This document shows positions 1 through 10,332 of a stretch of DNA of 64,000 bases, piece by piece; position 1 is the stretch's first letter, and every line of letters begins with the position of its first letter. The notes beneath the pieces are model-generated. The model did not search any database and was not told the DNA's origin. It saw only the letters and a list, made by a program, of their open reading frames with translations. The translations under genes were made by a program, and so were the position numbers. Origin of the DNA: Iris pallida (lineage: Eukaryota; Streptophyta; Magnoliopsida; Asparagales; Iridaceae); contig JANAVB010033217.1 of assembly GCA_029216955.1 (NCBI GenBank), positions 1,499,059 through 1,563,058 on the forward strand. Reading direction: 5' to 3'.

Positions 1-680
1 ATCAAAAAGGAATTGAAATAGATTTATTATGAATTAAGGAAGATGGGAATTGCCTTTCCTTTCTAAAAGTTGGTTGAACACAAAAGAGGCAAGAACGAAG
101 GAATGAGAGTTTAAATAGGGTCGAGATCCCTATGTGGCTGGTCATAAAGGAAAGAATTAGGGTTAGGGTTTCACTAATGGGCTATGGGCCAAGTTGCATT
201 AGTCATGGAATCAATTCACAAGTCTCAAGCCTATGAACCAAATCCTTAATCCTCCTATTTGAATCTTGATTTCTAAATGACTAACTTAGGTTGACCTAAG
301 TTAGACTAGGGTCCCTTCATGCTATTCAAGTCACCATAGCTAGAGTCAATATCTAGGTTAGTCTCTTAAGTCGCAACTAGTAAAAGTCAAAATTAACAAC
401 CATCAGTCCAATAATTAATCAATTAATTCCAATAAGTCAAAATGACCAAATTACTCCTAGGCTAAAAATGATAAATAAATATCCCAATCACATGGTTAGA
501 CTCTAGGTCAGACAGTCTCTAGTGTTTCACTAGCAGCACATCAAAATCACAAGTCATGAATTAAAATAATTTTAAATTTATTAAAAATTACCAAAATTCA
601 TAATATGATATAAATATTAATAAATAATAATTATAATTATAAAAGTTCAAAATTATCCTCATTTGGAAAACTGGGTGTCA
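1..680 (-). mobile_element. Partial Tekay-like LTR, outer (U3) end, minus orientation
   Basis: Read on the minus strand, this begins TGACACCC at 680 and continues like the start of the LTR at 60806: an AT-rich U3, scattered TTGAC/GTCAA words, then a TATA-like CTATTTAAAC near 109-120. The rest of the LTR would lie off the left edge. The DNA to the right of 680 has no polypurine tract or coding sequence, so 680 is more likely the outer end of an element extending leftwards than an inner boundary. The resemblance is by eye over short blocks and no matching second LTR is in the window. Confidence 0.4.
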
Positions 681-3600
681 AACTGCAATATCCAATGATA
701 TCACCGTACTCCATGTGGCCTCAAGTTCACCTGCAACGTATCTTGTCAGGAAAAGAGCAAAGTATAACCCCGGCAAGAATAATATACAATGTAATCTGTA
801 GTACAGAATACAATATAAAACTAGAATACGTTAACTGAAAATGAAACTATGGTACTAGAAGTGGAATGCAAAACTGAAGACAATGGACTCGACAATCAAT
901 ATGCAAAGACAATGAACACGGCAATCAATGAAAATTACGATGAACACGACAATCAATGCAAGTATGACCTTTTTGAAATATTAACCTAATGTGTGACCGG
1001 CTAAGGATCACAATCCACAATCAATCTACAATCAATCAATTCTACAAGGTACGGCTTAATTGTACGTGAGGTGTACGATTAGGCTATCCACAATACCTAT
1101 GTTGGGTGTGGTCACACACTAGTTAATATTTCTCCCAATCCCACAATAACAATGACTCACAATGCAATGAACAAGGTACATGGCAATTGTGTGTATCTCG
1201 TGTCCGATATGAAAATATGGCTCATGAATGTAAGACAGAAATACAAAGTACAAGATCGAGTCGGTGTACTTGCCTCACTTTGGAAGCACGAGAGTAGTAC
1301 TGCATGGATGTAATGATCACCTATTATATTTTTGTACAATTTTGTTAGGGTTTGAACAATGCTATTTAGTTAGCTAAACTATTCTAACCATATACTAGCT
1401 ATGAATTACTAGCAAAAAGGGTTTTAACTATAATAACTAGCAGAAAAATACTTGTAGGTCAAAAATAGAATACTAAACATTTTATTGACAAAATACAATA
1501 GTACAAATACTAGTAACTAATATATTTTATGCAAATTTTAGTAATAGAAAATATTACTATCAGCTAATAATAAGAGTCTTTAACTATATTTAGTAAGAAA
1601 ATTCATTTGTTTCTAGAAAATTCTTGCTAGCTAACTTTAACAAATATTGATAATATGATATTATCTAAATAATGTTTTAATAAAATAATACTAATAATAT
1701 ATAAGTATGGAAAATATTTACTAAAATATTTTGCTATATATAAGAATATACAATTTACTAATCATATCGATCTAAGATTATTCTATAAGATTTGTAGAAA
1801 TATTTAATAATAATAACCATGCTACTAAACACATTTATTTATACTAGCAAAATTATATAACTTTTTAGAATAATACTACAATTTCAATAAGGAAAAATAT
1901 AAACAATAATATTAAATAGGAATAGTAATAGTAATATCCATGATAAAACAACAAGCCCAAACTTGCAAGCCCACAACCTCAGCCCAGACACTAATCCATG
2001 AACCCAGCCCACACTCAGTCTGATTTTCTAATGTCAGCCCACACAACAGACTGACCCACAACTCCTCAATTTCTTCCTATTTCTCCATCTCTATCTACAA
2101 GCCCACAGTAAGAAAGCCCGACCCAGTCCTCTCTGGTTCTAACTACAAAGAATCATCTGCTACAAAAATTTATTAACATATAGTCTAAATCCAGCCCATA
2201 ATCTCTCATCAAACCCAGCCCAAAAATCTGATCCTAATATAAACCTAAACTTTTTCTCTCTCTCTTCTCCCATTCTCCATTTCTCACATTTCTATCAGCC
2301 GACTCTTCTTCACTCCCCATCTTCTTCCTTATAAAATCCTTCAGCCGCACACAATGAATCCCATTCTCCTTCCTCCGACCGTCCCAGTGGAGCTCTAACT
2401 CCAGCTTCTTCCTCTCGCTCTCACCATGAACCCTAAACCTAAATACAACCAGCCTTCCTTCCTAAAATCCTCACTCAATACTTCCTCTCCACACTTCGTC
2501 TCTTCCCCAAATATAAACCCTATCTCCCCAAAACCCTAGATCTAGAAATAAAGAACCAGAAGATGAAGATTAAAAAGAAGATTCGAGTAGATCGACAGAA
2601 TCTTATCGGTCGGTCGGGGATGTCGATCCACGGCGGTCCTCGGCGAGCTGCAGACTCCTTAGCGGCGGATCCAAGCACAGCGGCGATAACAGGAGTCCTG
2701 GCGGGGCCGACTTTGAAGAGCGGAGACGCACTCGAGGAGACAACACGTCTCACAAGGGAACTGCAGTCGAGATGGCTCTTCGATATCTGAAGGGCGCCTC
2801 GATCGTGGAGCTGGCGTGGTCTACGAAGCGGTGGCACGCAAGTCGAGAAGAGTTCGGTCTTCGTGGATCTCCAGAGCTGGCGAGGCGGATCTGAGCTCCT
2901 CAGACCAGATCCGGTCGAGCAATGACCGGAGGATGATGACTTTTAGGTGTGAACCCGTTGGAGGTGGCTCTGGCTCGATCTGTGAAGTCTTCGGCCAGCA
3001 ACACGTCCCCGAGCTCTCCGATAGGCGGATCTCCTGTCGACGAGAACGGCGAAGCTCGTGACTCGAGGAGTGGTACTCGGCTCTGCAGTCGAGGTGGCTT
3101 CACAAGGTTCGAAGAGATAGCTCCGACGATGTGGCTCCGGCTGCTATGGAGTATATCTCTGGAAACTTCTGTTGTGGAGGCGGGGCTCGGTGGCTCCGAT
3201 CGGATCGACGGTGTGGTAATGGCGAATCTGGTGATGAAGACGACGCCCTATGGAGGACGAAGGCGGGGCTGGCTCCAGTGATAGGCGGTGAGGAGACGAA
3301 GTCCGGTGAGCGGTGGTGCTCCGTCAGGAGCAGTGAGGAGAGAGAAAACAGTGGAGAGAGAAAGTGTACTGTGTGATGTATTGGAAAGTGTGCTGATGTA
3401 TGTAGAGTGTGTCAGAAAGTTTTGGAAACTGTGTATTTATAATAAAATAATCGTGTGTGTGTGCAGAGGAGGAATGTCAGAGTTGGTAATTAGGAGTAGA
3501 TCTGGGGGTTTTTTCTGTGTTGTGATAGTGGCAATAGCAGTAAATAAAATAGATCTAGGACTATTTATATAACCTTGTAACAAAATTGTAACAACTAACA

Positions 3601-4179
3601 AAAATTAGTTTTTCTCTAATAGATTTTTAAATTCAAATATTCTAACAGTTTGCAAAGATTCAAATATTCAAATAACAGTCTTTTTGAAAGAATTCAAACG
3701 TCAATCTTTTCACACTGATTTCAAAAGAATTCAATATCATTTCTAAAAATAACAATTAGTTAATAACTAGCTTAAGGATAATAATTAATCACAATTTTAA
3801 CTCCATTAATAATTAATTAAACAAATAATAACATACTATTATGTATAAGCACAGTAGAAGGAAAAGTTGAGATTTTGATTAAAACAAAATATAGTTTTCT
3901 TGAATCTTTTATCCAAATTAATAGTTTCTTATAAAGCTCTAATATTTTATTTATTAAAAAAACACAAAAGTTTAGGAAATGATTGAAAATACACAAAATG
4001 GATTAGCGAGTTATAGGAAGAAAATGATTGAATACAATAGAAATAGAGAATTTAATTTCTTTTTCTCCATTTTTCAGGTATCGAGAGAAAACAAATGAAA
4101 AGACAGAAGAAAACTAGACAAAAAACAAATGAAAAACTAGACAGAAAACAAATGAAATAACAAAGAAAATACTTTCTAC
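681..4179 (-). mobile_element. Decayed Tekay-like LTR sequence, no gene
   Basis: Landmarks shared with the intact LTR at 48948-52911 appear in the same order: a TGTCAGGAAAA block near 749, a GTGACCGGCT block near 994 and a GTACTTGCC block near 1265. A minus-strand TATA box at 3561-3571 is followed, in the direction of transcription, by a GC-rich stretch (about 3550 down to 2560), as seen downstream of the TATA box in the 60806 LTR. The GC-rich stretch has overlapping short ORFs on both strands (60-110 codons) that match nothing I recognise. The remainder is AT-rich and unassigned. Confidence 0.3.
3561..3571 (-). promoter_or_regulatory. TATA box (minus strand)
   Basis: The minus strand reads TATATAAATAG, a strong plant TATA match, immediately before the GC-rich segment of a probable decayed LTR. 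There is no transcript evidence. Confidence 0.35.
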
Positions 4180-4242
4180 TGACTGAAGTACCTTTGATAT
4201 GTGACCGATCTCGGGACAATTACACAACACTGTCTACGATAT

Positions 4243-4384
4243 CTACACTGTATAATGTAATACAGTCTACACGGTATAATGCAATAATGAATCACTGTCT
4301 ACACGATATAATGTAATAATAAATTACCGTTTACACGGTATAATGCAATGATAAATCACTGTCAACACTGTATACACTGTATAA
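4243..4384 (+). repeat. Tandem repeat, ~32-bp unit, about 4 copies
   Basis: The core TATAAT occurs at 4251, 4275, 4307 and 4339, so spacing is 24, 32 and 32 bp. The units share TCTACACGGTATAATGCAAT with a few substitutions, and a fifth partial unit ends near 4384. Confidence 0.7.
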
Positions 4385-5869
4385 GGTCAGATCACACATC
4401 CTTGGTACTTTACCTCTCCGACACGACAAAATATAACAAAATATAAAGACAAAAATTACATATCTATTGACTAACAATGAGGTATAGTAAAGATCAATAT
4501 CAAAAAACAAACAACAAACTGTACTCGCCTGGGGTCCTTAGCTGGTGAAACCGATGATCCCGTTGGGTCCAGAATAGTCCAATTGATTAGGGTCGATGTG
4601 AAGAAGTCCAAAGTTGCCAAAAGAAATAGGAATATCACTAGCTACGATCAAGGATAATCTAATAATCCAAGGGAGATTTCTAACTTAGAGAAAATGCACT
4701 TATTTAATTAGAAAAATATGTATATATACGTAGAAAATATTCACAACAAAATAGGTACTAACCCTTTTTAAGCAAATATTTATTTTATAAAGCTAATGAA
4801 TATAGATCTTTATTAGTGATTCTCTTAGAAATCAAATAAAGCCCAACCAATTATTAATCTAATAGGCCTTGAGGCCCAAGATCGACTAAACCCAAAATAA
4901 TGAATAAAAGTATACTTATAAAATATGTACTATTAAATAATATTTCTAACTCAAGGGACCCAAGTCCAGTAATTAAACTTGACCTACAACAATATTTAAC
5001 ATAATAAAATATATTTTTTAATTATAATAAAACCCATTTATTTTAACTGGGCCAAGGCTCATAAAACTAATTAATTTATATATGCACTTAAACATTTACA
5101 TGCTTAGAGTAAATAAATATATTGAAATTCTTTAAAGCAAAATACTATAGAGAGATATAACAACATATCTATATAAAAATGTAACATTATATATAATACT
5201 TTATATTGCTATAGGGCTAGAGAAGTAATTATTAAATAACTAAAAGGATTTATGTTTAAATATCTAAATAGAGAGGGGGTTATGCAAAAGTATGCTAAAT
5301 AATTATCACAACAATTTTAACATGAATTTATTCAACATAATGATAATATCAATATAGATAAATATTTATCAAGAATTATTTACAAACAAAAATTTATATT
5401 TGATCCAAAATAAAAATACATAATTTAAAAAGTATTAAGGGTCCAACCAAAATATTTTACTATGCTTCCTTTCCTACGTGCATGAAGTTTTCATGTGCAT
5501 GGTGCACACAACTTTAAACACGTTCATTAGTTAGATTATAAATAATATAATATATTTAAATAATATATTTATTAGCATAATAAAGAATCATAGGCCTTAA
5601 CATGTAATAGCTAAATTTGTTAGGGTTCTATGCAAAATAACTTACTTAAATTTTAAAGGAAGAAGCAGAAGAATGTTCCTTCGGCCGATCTGGATCTCTA
5701 GTGAGCTCGGAGCAGACTTGGTAGTTCGTAGAGGTCTTCGGCACCGGGTGTTGGACATGGTAGCACGTGGGTTCCTCGAGGTTGGAACGGATGACCCTGG
5801 CATTGTTGCCGATAGCATGGTATATACAACGATGGTGATAGCTAGGAAGGAGGAGTTGAGAGCATAAAG

Positions 5870-5870
<1 letters not shown>

Positions 5871-5929
<59 letters not shown>

Positions 5930-5932
5930 TAG

Positions 5933-5968
<36 letters not shown>

Positions 5969-6030
5969 CTAAATAATATATATTATATATATATATTTAG
6001 CTTATATATATATTATATATATATATATAT
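5871..6030. repeat. (TA)n microsatellite, interrupted
   Basis: Long TA runs are broken by short AAGCTAAATA / TTTAGCTTATA segments, which themselves form inverted AAGCT/AGCTT ends. The array is low-complexity and its length is likely unreliable. Confidence 0.95.
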
Positions 6031-6895
6031 GAGGAAGCTGTTGTTGTTGATATACATAAAGTTTATATATATATAGAGAGATAGAGAATAGGCAGGTTGG
6101 TTTGATTTTGTAATCAAATTAGGATATTGAGTCTATCAATTATAAATCTTTTACTAGTCAAGGATAATAAATTAATCTAAGCACCATCCTATAGATGATC
6201 ACAATTTGTAATCTAAATTTATATTCAATTTTATCAACTAACTTAAATTATATAGATTCAAATCTAATAAAAAATCATAAACATTTTGAAATAACCTTTA
6301 TTGTCGTCGGAGTAATTTAAACTATATTATCTATAATCATAATCAAATAACCGATTATCAGAATAACTTAAAGTAAAATTTATTATTATCATACTAGCAT
6401 AAATATTACTTGATAGTATCATGATAATCTAGGGTTAAATCATAAATAAATTCGAGAATCCTTTCGTTTATAAAATATTATAATTCTAAATCTATTTTTG
6501 AAATCAAAACACTGAAATTCCAAATTATTAACCAAAATTTGTAACGCAATATGGAATTCAAAAATAAATATTTTAAACCAAATAGTATCTTCAACCCACA
6601 ATTTTATGTAAACTAGTTCTGAATAAAATATAACGTTCATAGGCTTTAAAGTTGAAATATTTAAAATACAAAAAATAGGATAATAATAAAATTAGCATTT
6701 TTTGAAAAAGTCGGAAAGAGGGGTTACAGACATAAATAAGTAATAGCTGATCGAGACGTGTACTACCAATGCACTTATCCCGAGAATAGAAAGACAATAA
6801 GTAAAGCAATAGGGAGCATAAAGTAACTAACGTGTGACATAATGTAAAGTGTGGATATGTAAAGTAAATGGAAGTATGTGACTACGTAAGACAAA

Positions 6896-7048
6896 CTGAA
6901 CATGTGAGCATGTGAGATATCTGAACATGTGAGCATGTGAGATAACTGGACATATGAGCATGGGAGACAACTGGGACATGTGAGCATATAAGGTAACCGG
7001 GCTATATAAACATGTAGGATAATCTGAACATGTGAGCGTGTGAGTTAA
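6896..7048 (+). repeat. 25-bp tandem repeat, 6 copies, abutting an LTR
   Basis: Units start at 6896, 6921, 6946, 6971, 6997 and 7024 and follow CTGAACATGTGAGCATGTGA with a variable 5-7 nt tail. The array stops at the base before the LTR start at 7049. In copy B it occupies about 29349-29500, with two bases missing from one unit. Confidence 0.85.
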
Positions 7049-7826
7049 TGTAACGCCCAGAATCAGAATACTGGAGAGCGGGGATGAACATAGCCAGCTA
7101 CGTATATCGAAGTGCAACCCACCTCGCTATACGGTCACGGCTGTCTAAATACATGAGGGTTTAACTACAAGCCATCAGTCTCCTACGGTCATGAACAAGC
7201 CTATTGTCTCAATCTCAAGCAAGCAATAATAGTTACAAGATGTCCGAACATCAAATATACAATAGTAAGGCGTCCCATACATTACATATTTGGATGATCA
7301 TGAAGCTAGTCGTACAAAATGTCAAGACTAGCAAGAGTTTCAGTCATACATGATCAACCCTAGGATTTGTCAATCATGTTACAGCTCGTAGGCGGACAGT
7401 AAATAAAGATGCAATCGAGCTAACACGTGCTCGCCGACTAAACGCCTCAAAAGAATAATTTTACAATAGAGTGGAAGAACAAAAGGAAACCCACTCGTTG
7501 CCTTGGTTACACCTGGTGGTCACCATCTGGCTGGGAGGTCGGTAGATCCTCTGGAGGTGCTCCGATATCTGGCCATACAAAACCAGCTGGGTCAGACCCC
7601 AGAAAGGGCAAGTGCCACAAAGGAGGCTTTACTTAGGAACTAAAACCAGCATATAACAATTGAATATAAAGATAATTATAAACAAAACTGATAATAACAG
7701 GGACAACAATAATAAATTGAGTACGAGAAAACCATTCAAGCAGCCAAATTTGCAACCCTTAAACCAAACAAGGACCGAAATTGCAACCCTTCACCTGAAT
7801 AGGAACCCGTCTCAAATGCTATTGAT

Positions 7827-8400
7827 AAAGTAATAAGACAATAAACAAAGAGAGGACACAGAACTGCTCCGGGAGTCAGGTTACAACCCTTAAACCAAAC
7901 AAGGACCGAGGTTGTAACCCTTCCCCTGAACAGAACTGGACCCCTGATTATTATTGCTAAGGTCCGTATAAATAATCATGCTATTGAAGTAAGGTAAAAC
8001 ATGACGAGCATGACATGGGCACAATAAGACAATAAATGAAGAGAGGACTCAAAACTATTCCGGAAGCCAGGTTACAACCCTTAAACCAAATAAGGACCGG
8101 GGTTGTAACCATTCGCCTGAATAGAACTGGACCCCTGATCATTATTGCTAAGGCCCGTATAAATAATCATGCTATTGAAGTAAGATAAAACATAACGAGC
8201 ATGGCGTGGGGCACAATAAGACAATAAACGAAGAGAGGACTTAGAACTGTTCCGGGAGCCAGGTTACAATCCTTAATCCTTCGCCTGAATGGAACTGGAC
8301 CCCTGATCGTTATTGTTAGGGCAAGCATAAGTAATCGTGTCATGTCATAATCTTGTACAGGATCAGGACGAGACAAAGCTGGACTAGACTCCATTCAATC
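7827..8400 (-). repeat. ~191-bp tandem repeat inside the element 1 LTR
   Basis: About three units, plus a half unit from 7742, each carry AATAAGACAATAAA, AGAGAGGAC, a GGTTACAACC block at 7879, 8070 and 8262 (191-192 bp apart) and CTGGACCCCTGAT. The first two units hold a perfect 10-bp inverted repeat, GGTTACAACC / GGTTGTAACC (7879-7919, 8070-8110). The third unit has lost the right arm. Confidence 0.85.
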
Positions 8401-8910
8401 AATCACGGCCAAGCAAAGAGTACGGCTTGATACTTTAACTAACTAGGGTTATCATAGGCCTAGTTACTAGCAAGATGCAATAAGATTATTCCAACAGCCA
8501 CAAGTCCTGCAGACCATCCAAGTTATCCAGACGTAATTAGGGGATTGAATTTATGTGGGTACATTGTCCAAGAATGCATGTACCCTTAAGTAATTTGGTG
8601 GTTGCAACACATATCAGTGTGCTGGAAATGTGCCATACTCGACGGTAGGCTACAAATTCCATGATGGGTTGCCCAGATAGCGGGATTGCCTGTAGCTGGG
8701 AAATCTCTCCACGACTACTGGATTTCTAGTTATTAGCCTTAGTCAATTTCAGTAGGTACCCCTGACCGTGGTATTCAGGGTTCCCTATCCTAGACATGAT
8801 ACAAGACAATACTGGTTTATTTGTACAAACACAATCGTCCATGGTGTCCAGGTCACTTATTCTTGTCGTGTCAGGCTAGCTGTCATAACAGTGTATCGGC
8901 TGGAAGAGAG

Positions 8911-9560
8911 CACATGCGGCTTAGAGGGAACTGGCGCATATGACATGGATAAATGGTTCATGCGGCAGAAAGGGTGCGCACTCATGCGGCTGGAAGAGGA
9001 CGGGCGTATGCGGCTGGAAAGGAACGGTTCATGCGGCTCAGTGATGCGCGTATATGCGGCTGCGGGTCAGCAAGCATATACGGCAAGGTGAAACGTCTTC
9101 ATGCGGCCAGGAGGGGAAACAAGGGTATGCGGCTGGAAAAGGAGCGGGCTTATGCGGCAAGGAGCATGCGGGTCTATACGGCTAATGGGGATGGGTCTTT
9201 ATGCGGCCAAGAAGGACGCAAGCATATGCGGCAGAAAAGACTACAGGTTTTAGGCCAGGAAATATGAGCATATACGGCTGTGGATCAATAAGGCTATGCG
9301 GCTGAGTCATGCCAAGGACTTATGCGGCTGCGGGGAGACGAGTCATATGCGGGCGGGAGACGGGTCATATGCGGCAGCGAATGATTAAGTTCATGCGGAT
9401 GGATTTGCCATACGGCCATTATTGCCATACGGCCAGGGGATGAATTCATGCGGCTGAAGGGCAGAAGTTCATGCGGCTAAGGCAAGGAGCCCATGGCCTA
9501 TGTGACAAAGACTGCCATGCGGCTAAGAAAAACTTTCCACATGAAAATCCATGCGGTCAA
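8911..9560 (+). repeat. ATGCGGCY octamer array, ~24-bp period (copy A, element 1 LTR)
   Basis: Copies of ATGCGGC or ATACGGC begin at 8914, 8960, 8984, 9008, 9031, 9054, 9078, 9101, 9127, 9152, 9176, 9201, 9226, 9272, 9296, 9322, 9369, 9410, 9427, 9448, 9471 and 9517, with degenerate units between. Spacing is mostly 23-25 bp. The octamer is conserved while the 16 bp between copies vary. Because 24 is a multiple of 3, the array stays open as meaningless ORFs over 100 codons. Confidence 0.9.
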
Positions 9561-10167
9561 GTACTGTGCTTCCTTCCCTCTTGTCCGAGAAGAAGAGCCA
9601 TGAAATCCATGGCTTCAAAGCTTCCTAAATCCTTCATCCGAGGTCAGAATCCAGACTTCCATAGGTCAACATAGGGCAGAATCAAATTCTCTACAATATA
9701 GAACCATCAAAACTAGATAATAACAAGGTTAAATATATCAAAACCTAATAAAACTAAAATACAATAAACTTAGATTTACACAAATTGAACCATGGAAATT
9801 AGAAATGCTAAGTATTAAAGTGTGTTAGAATCTCGTGAGAAAGAGAATGGAACAATAAAAACTAAGTTCTCCGTGAAGCAAGCTGCACTTGCCTAAGCCC
9901 TCTCTCTGGTAGGTGAAGAGAGTAATGGTGAAGAAGAAGAAGTAATGGAGAAGAAGTAAACGAAGAGAGAGAAGGAGTGGGCGGCTATAAAGGAGAAGAG
10001 TGGAGGTAGGTGGGGGTTTGGTCCACATGAAGAAAAATAATCCAAACCGAACCAAGCCAACCAAGCCGAACCAAGCAAGAGAAATACCAAGATAAACCAT
10101 GCCAGGAAACATGCAATATACATACACGTATACCAAAATACGTAATACGAACCATGGTCGTTACAAT

Positions 10168-10182
10168 TCTACCAACCTTAAA
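10168..10182 (-). promoter_or_regulatory. Polypurine tract of gypsy element 1 (copy A)
   Basis: On the minus strand TTTAAGGTTGGTAGAAT lies directly before the LTR start TGTAACG, following ATTTCGAGGATGGAATTC. The same arrangement is found at the 3' end of element 2 (52912-52946) and is typical of Tekay/Del elements. It primes plus-strand DNA synthesis. Confidence 0.75.
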
Positions 10183-10332
10183 AGAATTCCATCCTCGAAA
10201 TTTAATTAAGATGCTAGAGAGGCAAGGACAAGCTATACTAATCACCGGCAAGCCATAACAAGGCAATCAATCAAGCAATTATTCGTTCAAGCAAGGAACT
10301 GAGAGCATAAGGCATAAGAAGGACACTATACC

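Larger units (their letters stand above)
4180..6651. other. AT-rich DNA with LTR-like fragments, no gene
   Basis: A GTGACCGATC block at 4201 and a GTACTCGCC block at 4521 repeat the landmarks of the other Tekay-like LTRs, so at least 4180-4560 looks like a second decayed LTR. A 64-codon plus-strand ORF at 5673-5867 is GC-richer than its surroundings but unrecognised. 6100-6651 is AT-rich and I see nothing specific in it. Confidence 0.25.
7049..10165 (-). mobile_element. 3' LTR of gypsy element 1 (copy A)
   Basis: The 3117-bp LTR has a perfect 7-bp terminal inverted repeat, TGTAACG at 7049 and CGTTACA ending at 10165. On its right lies the polypurine tract and then the 3' end of a minus-strand pol, so this is the 3' LTR. 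It holds a 191-bp tandem repeat (7827-8400), two copies of a GGTTACAACC stem-loop and the 24-bp octamer array (8911-9560). The expected partner 5' LTR is present only as a fragment (13925-14869). Bases 7044-7048 (GTTAA) are a possible half of a target duplication that cannot be checked. Confidence 0.85.

Noticed and set aside
2520..3572. Several overlapping ORFs of 67-110 codons in a GC-rich island, possible host gene
   Set aside because: No domain, overlapping frames on both strands, and the position relative to a minus-strand TATA box fits a decayed LTR.
6440..7117. Hydrophobic ORFs on the minus strand that could be membrane proteins
   Set aside because: They arise from AT-rich DNA and the 25-bp repeat. 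No start context or family match.
8768..9267. ORFs of 104-107 codons with MRL and AAG repeats (also 14514-15052, 31270-31732, 36960-37511)
   Set aside because: They exist because the octamer array has a period divisible by three. The frames differ between copies and overlap each other.
8911..9560. Possible CRISPR-like array
   Set aside because: The repeat is only 8 bp, spacers are similar to each other, the host is a plant and the array lies within an LTR.
9985..10266. TATA-like GGCTATAAAGG on the plus strand as promoter of a plus-strand gene
   Set aside because: No plus-strand coding follows. The surrounding sequence is LTR of a minus-strand element.
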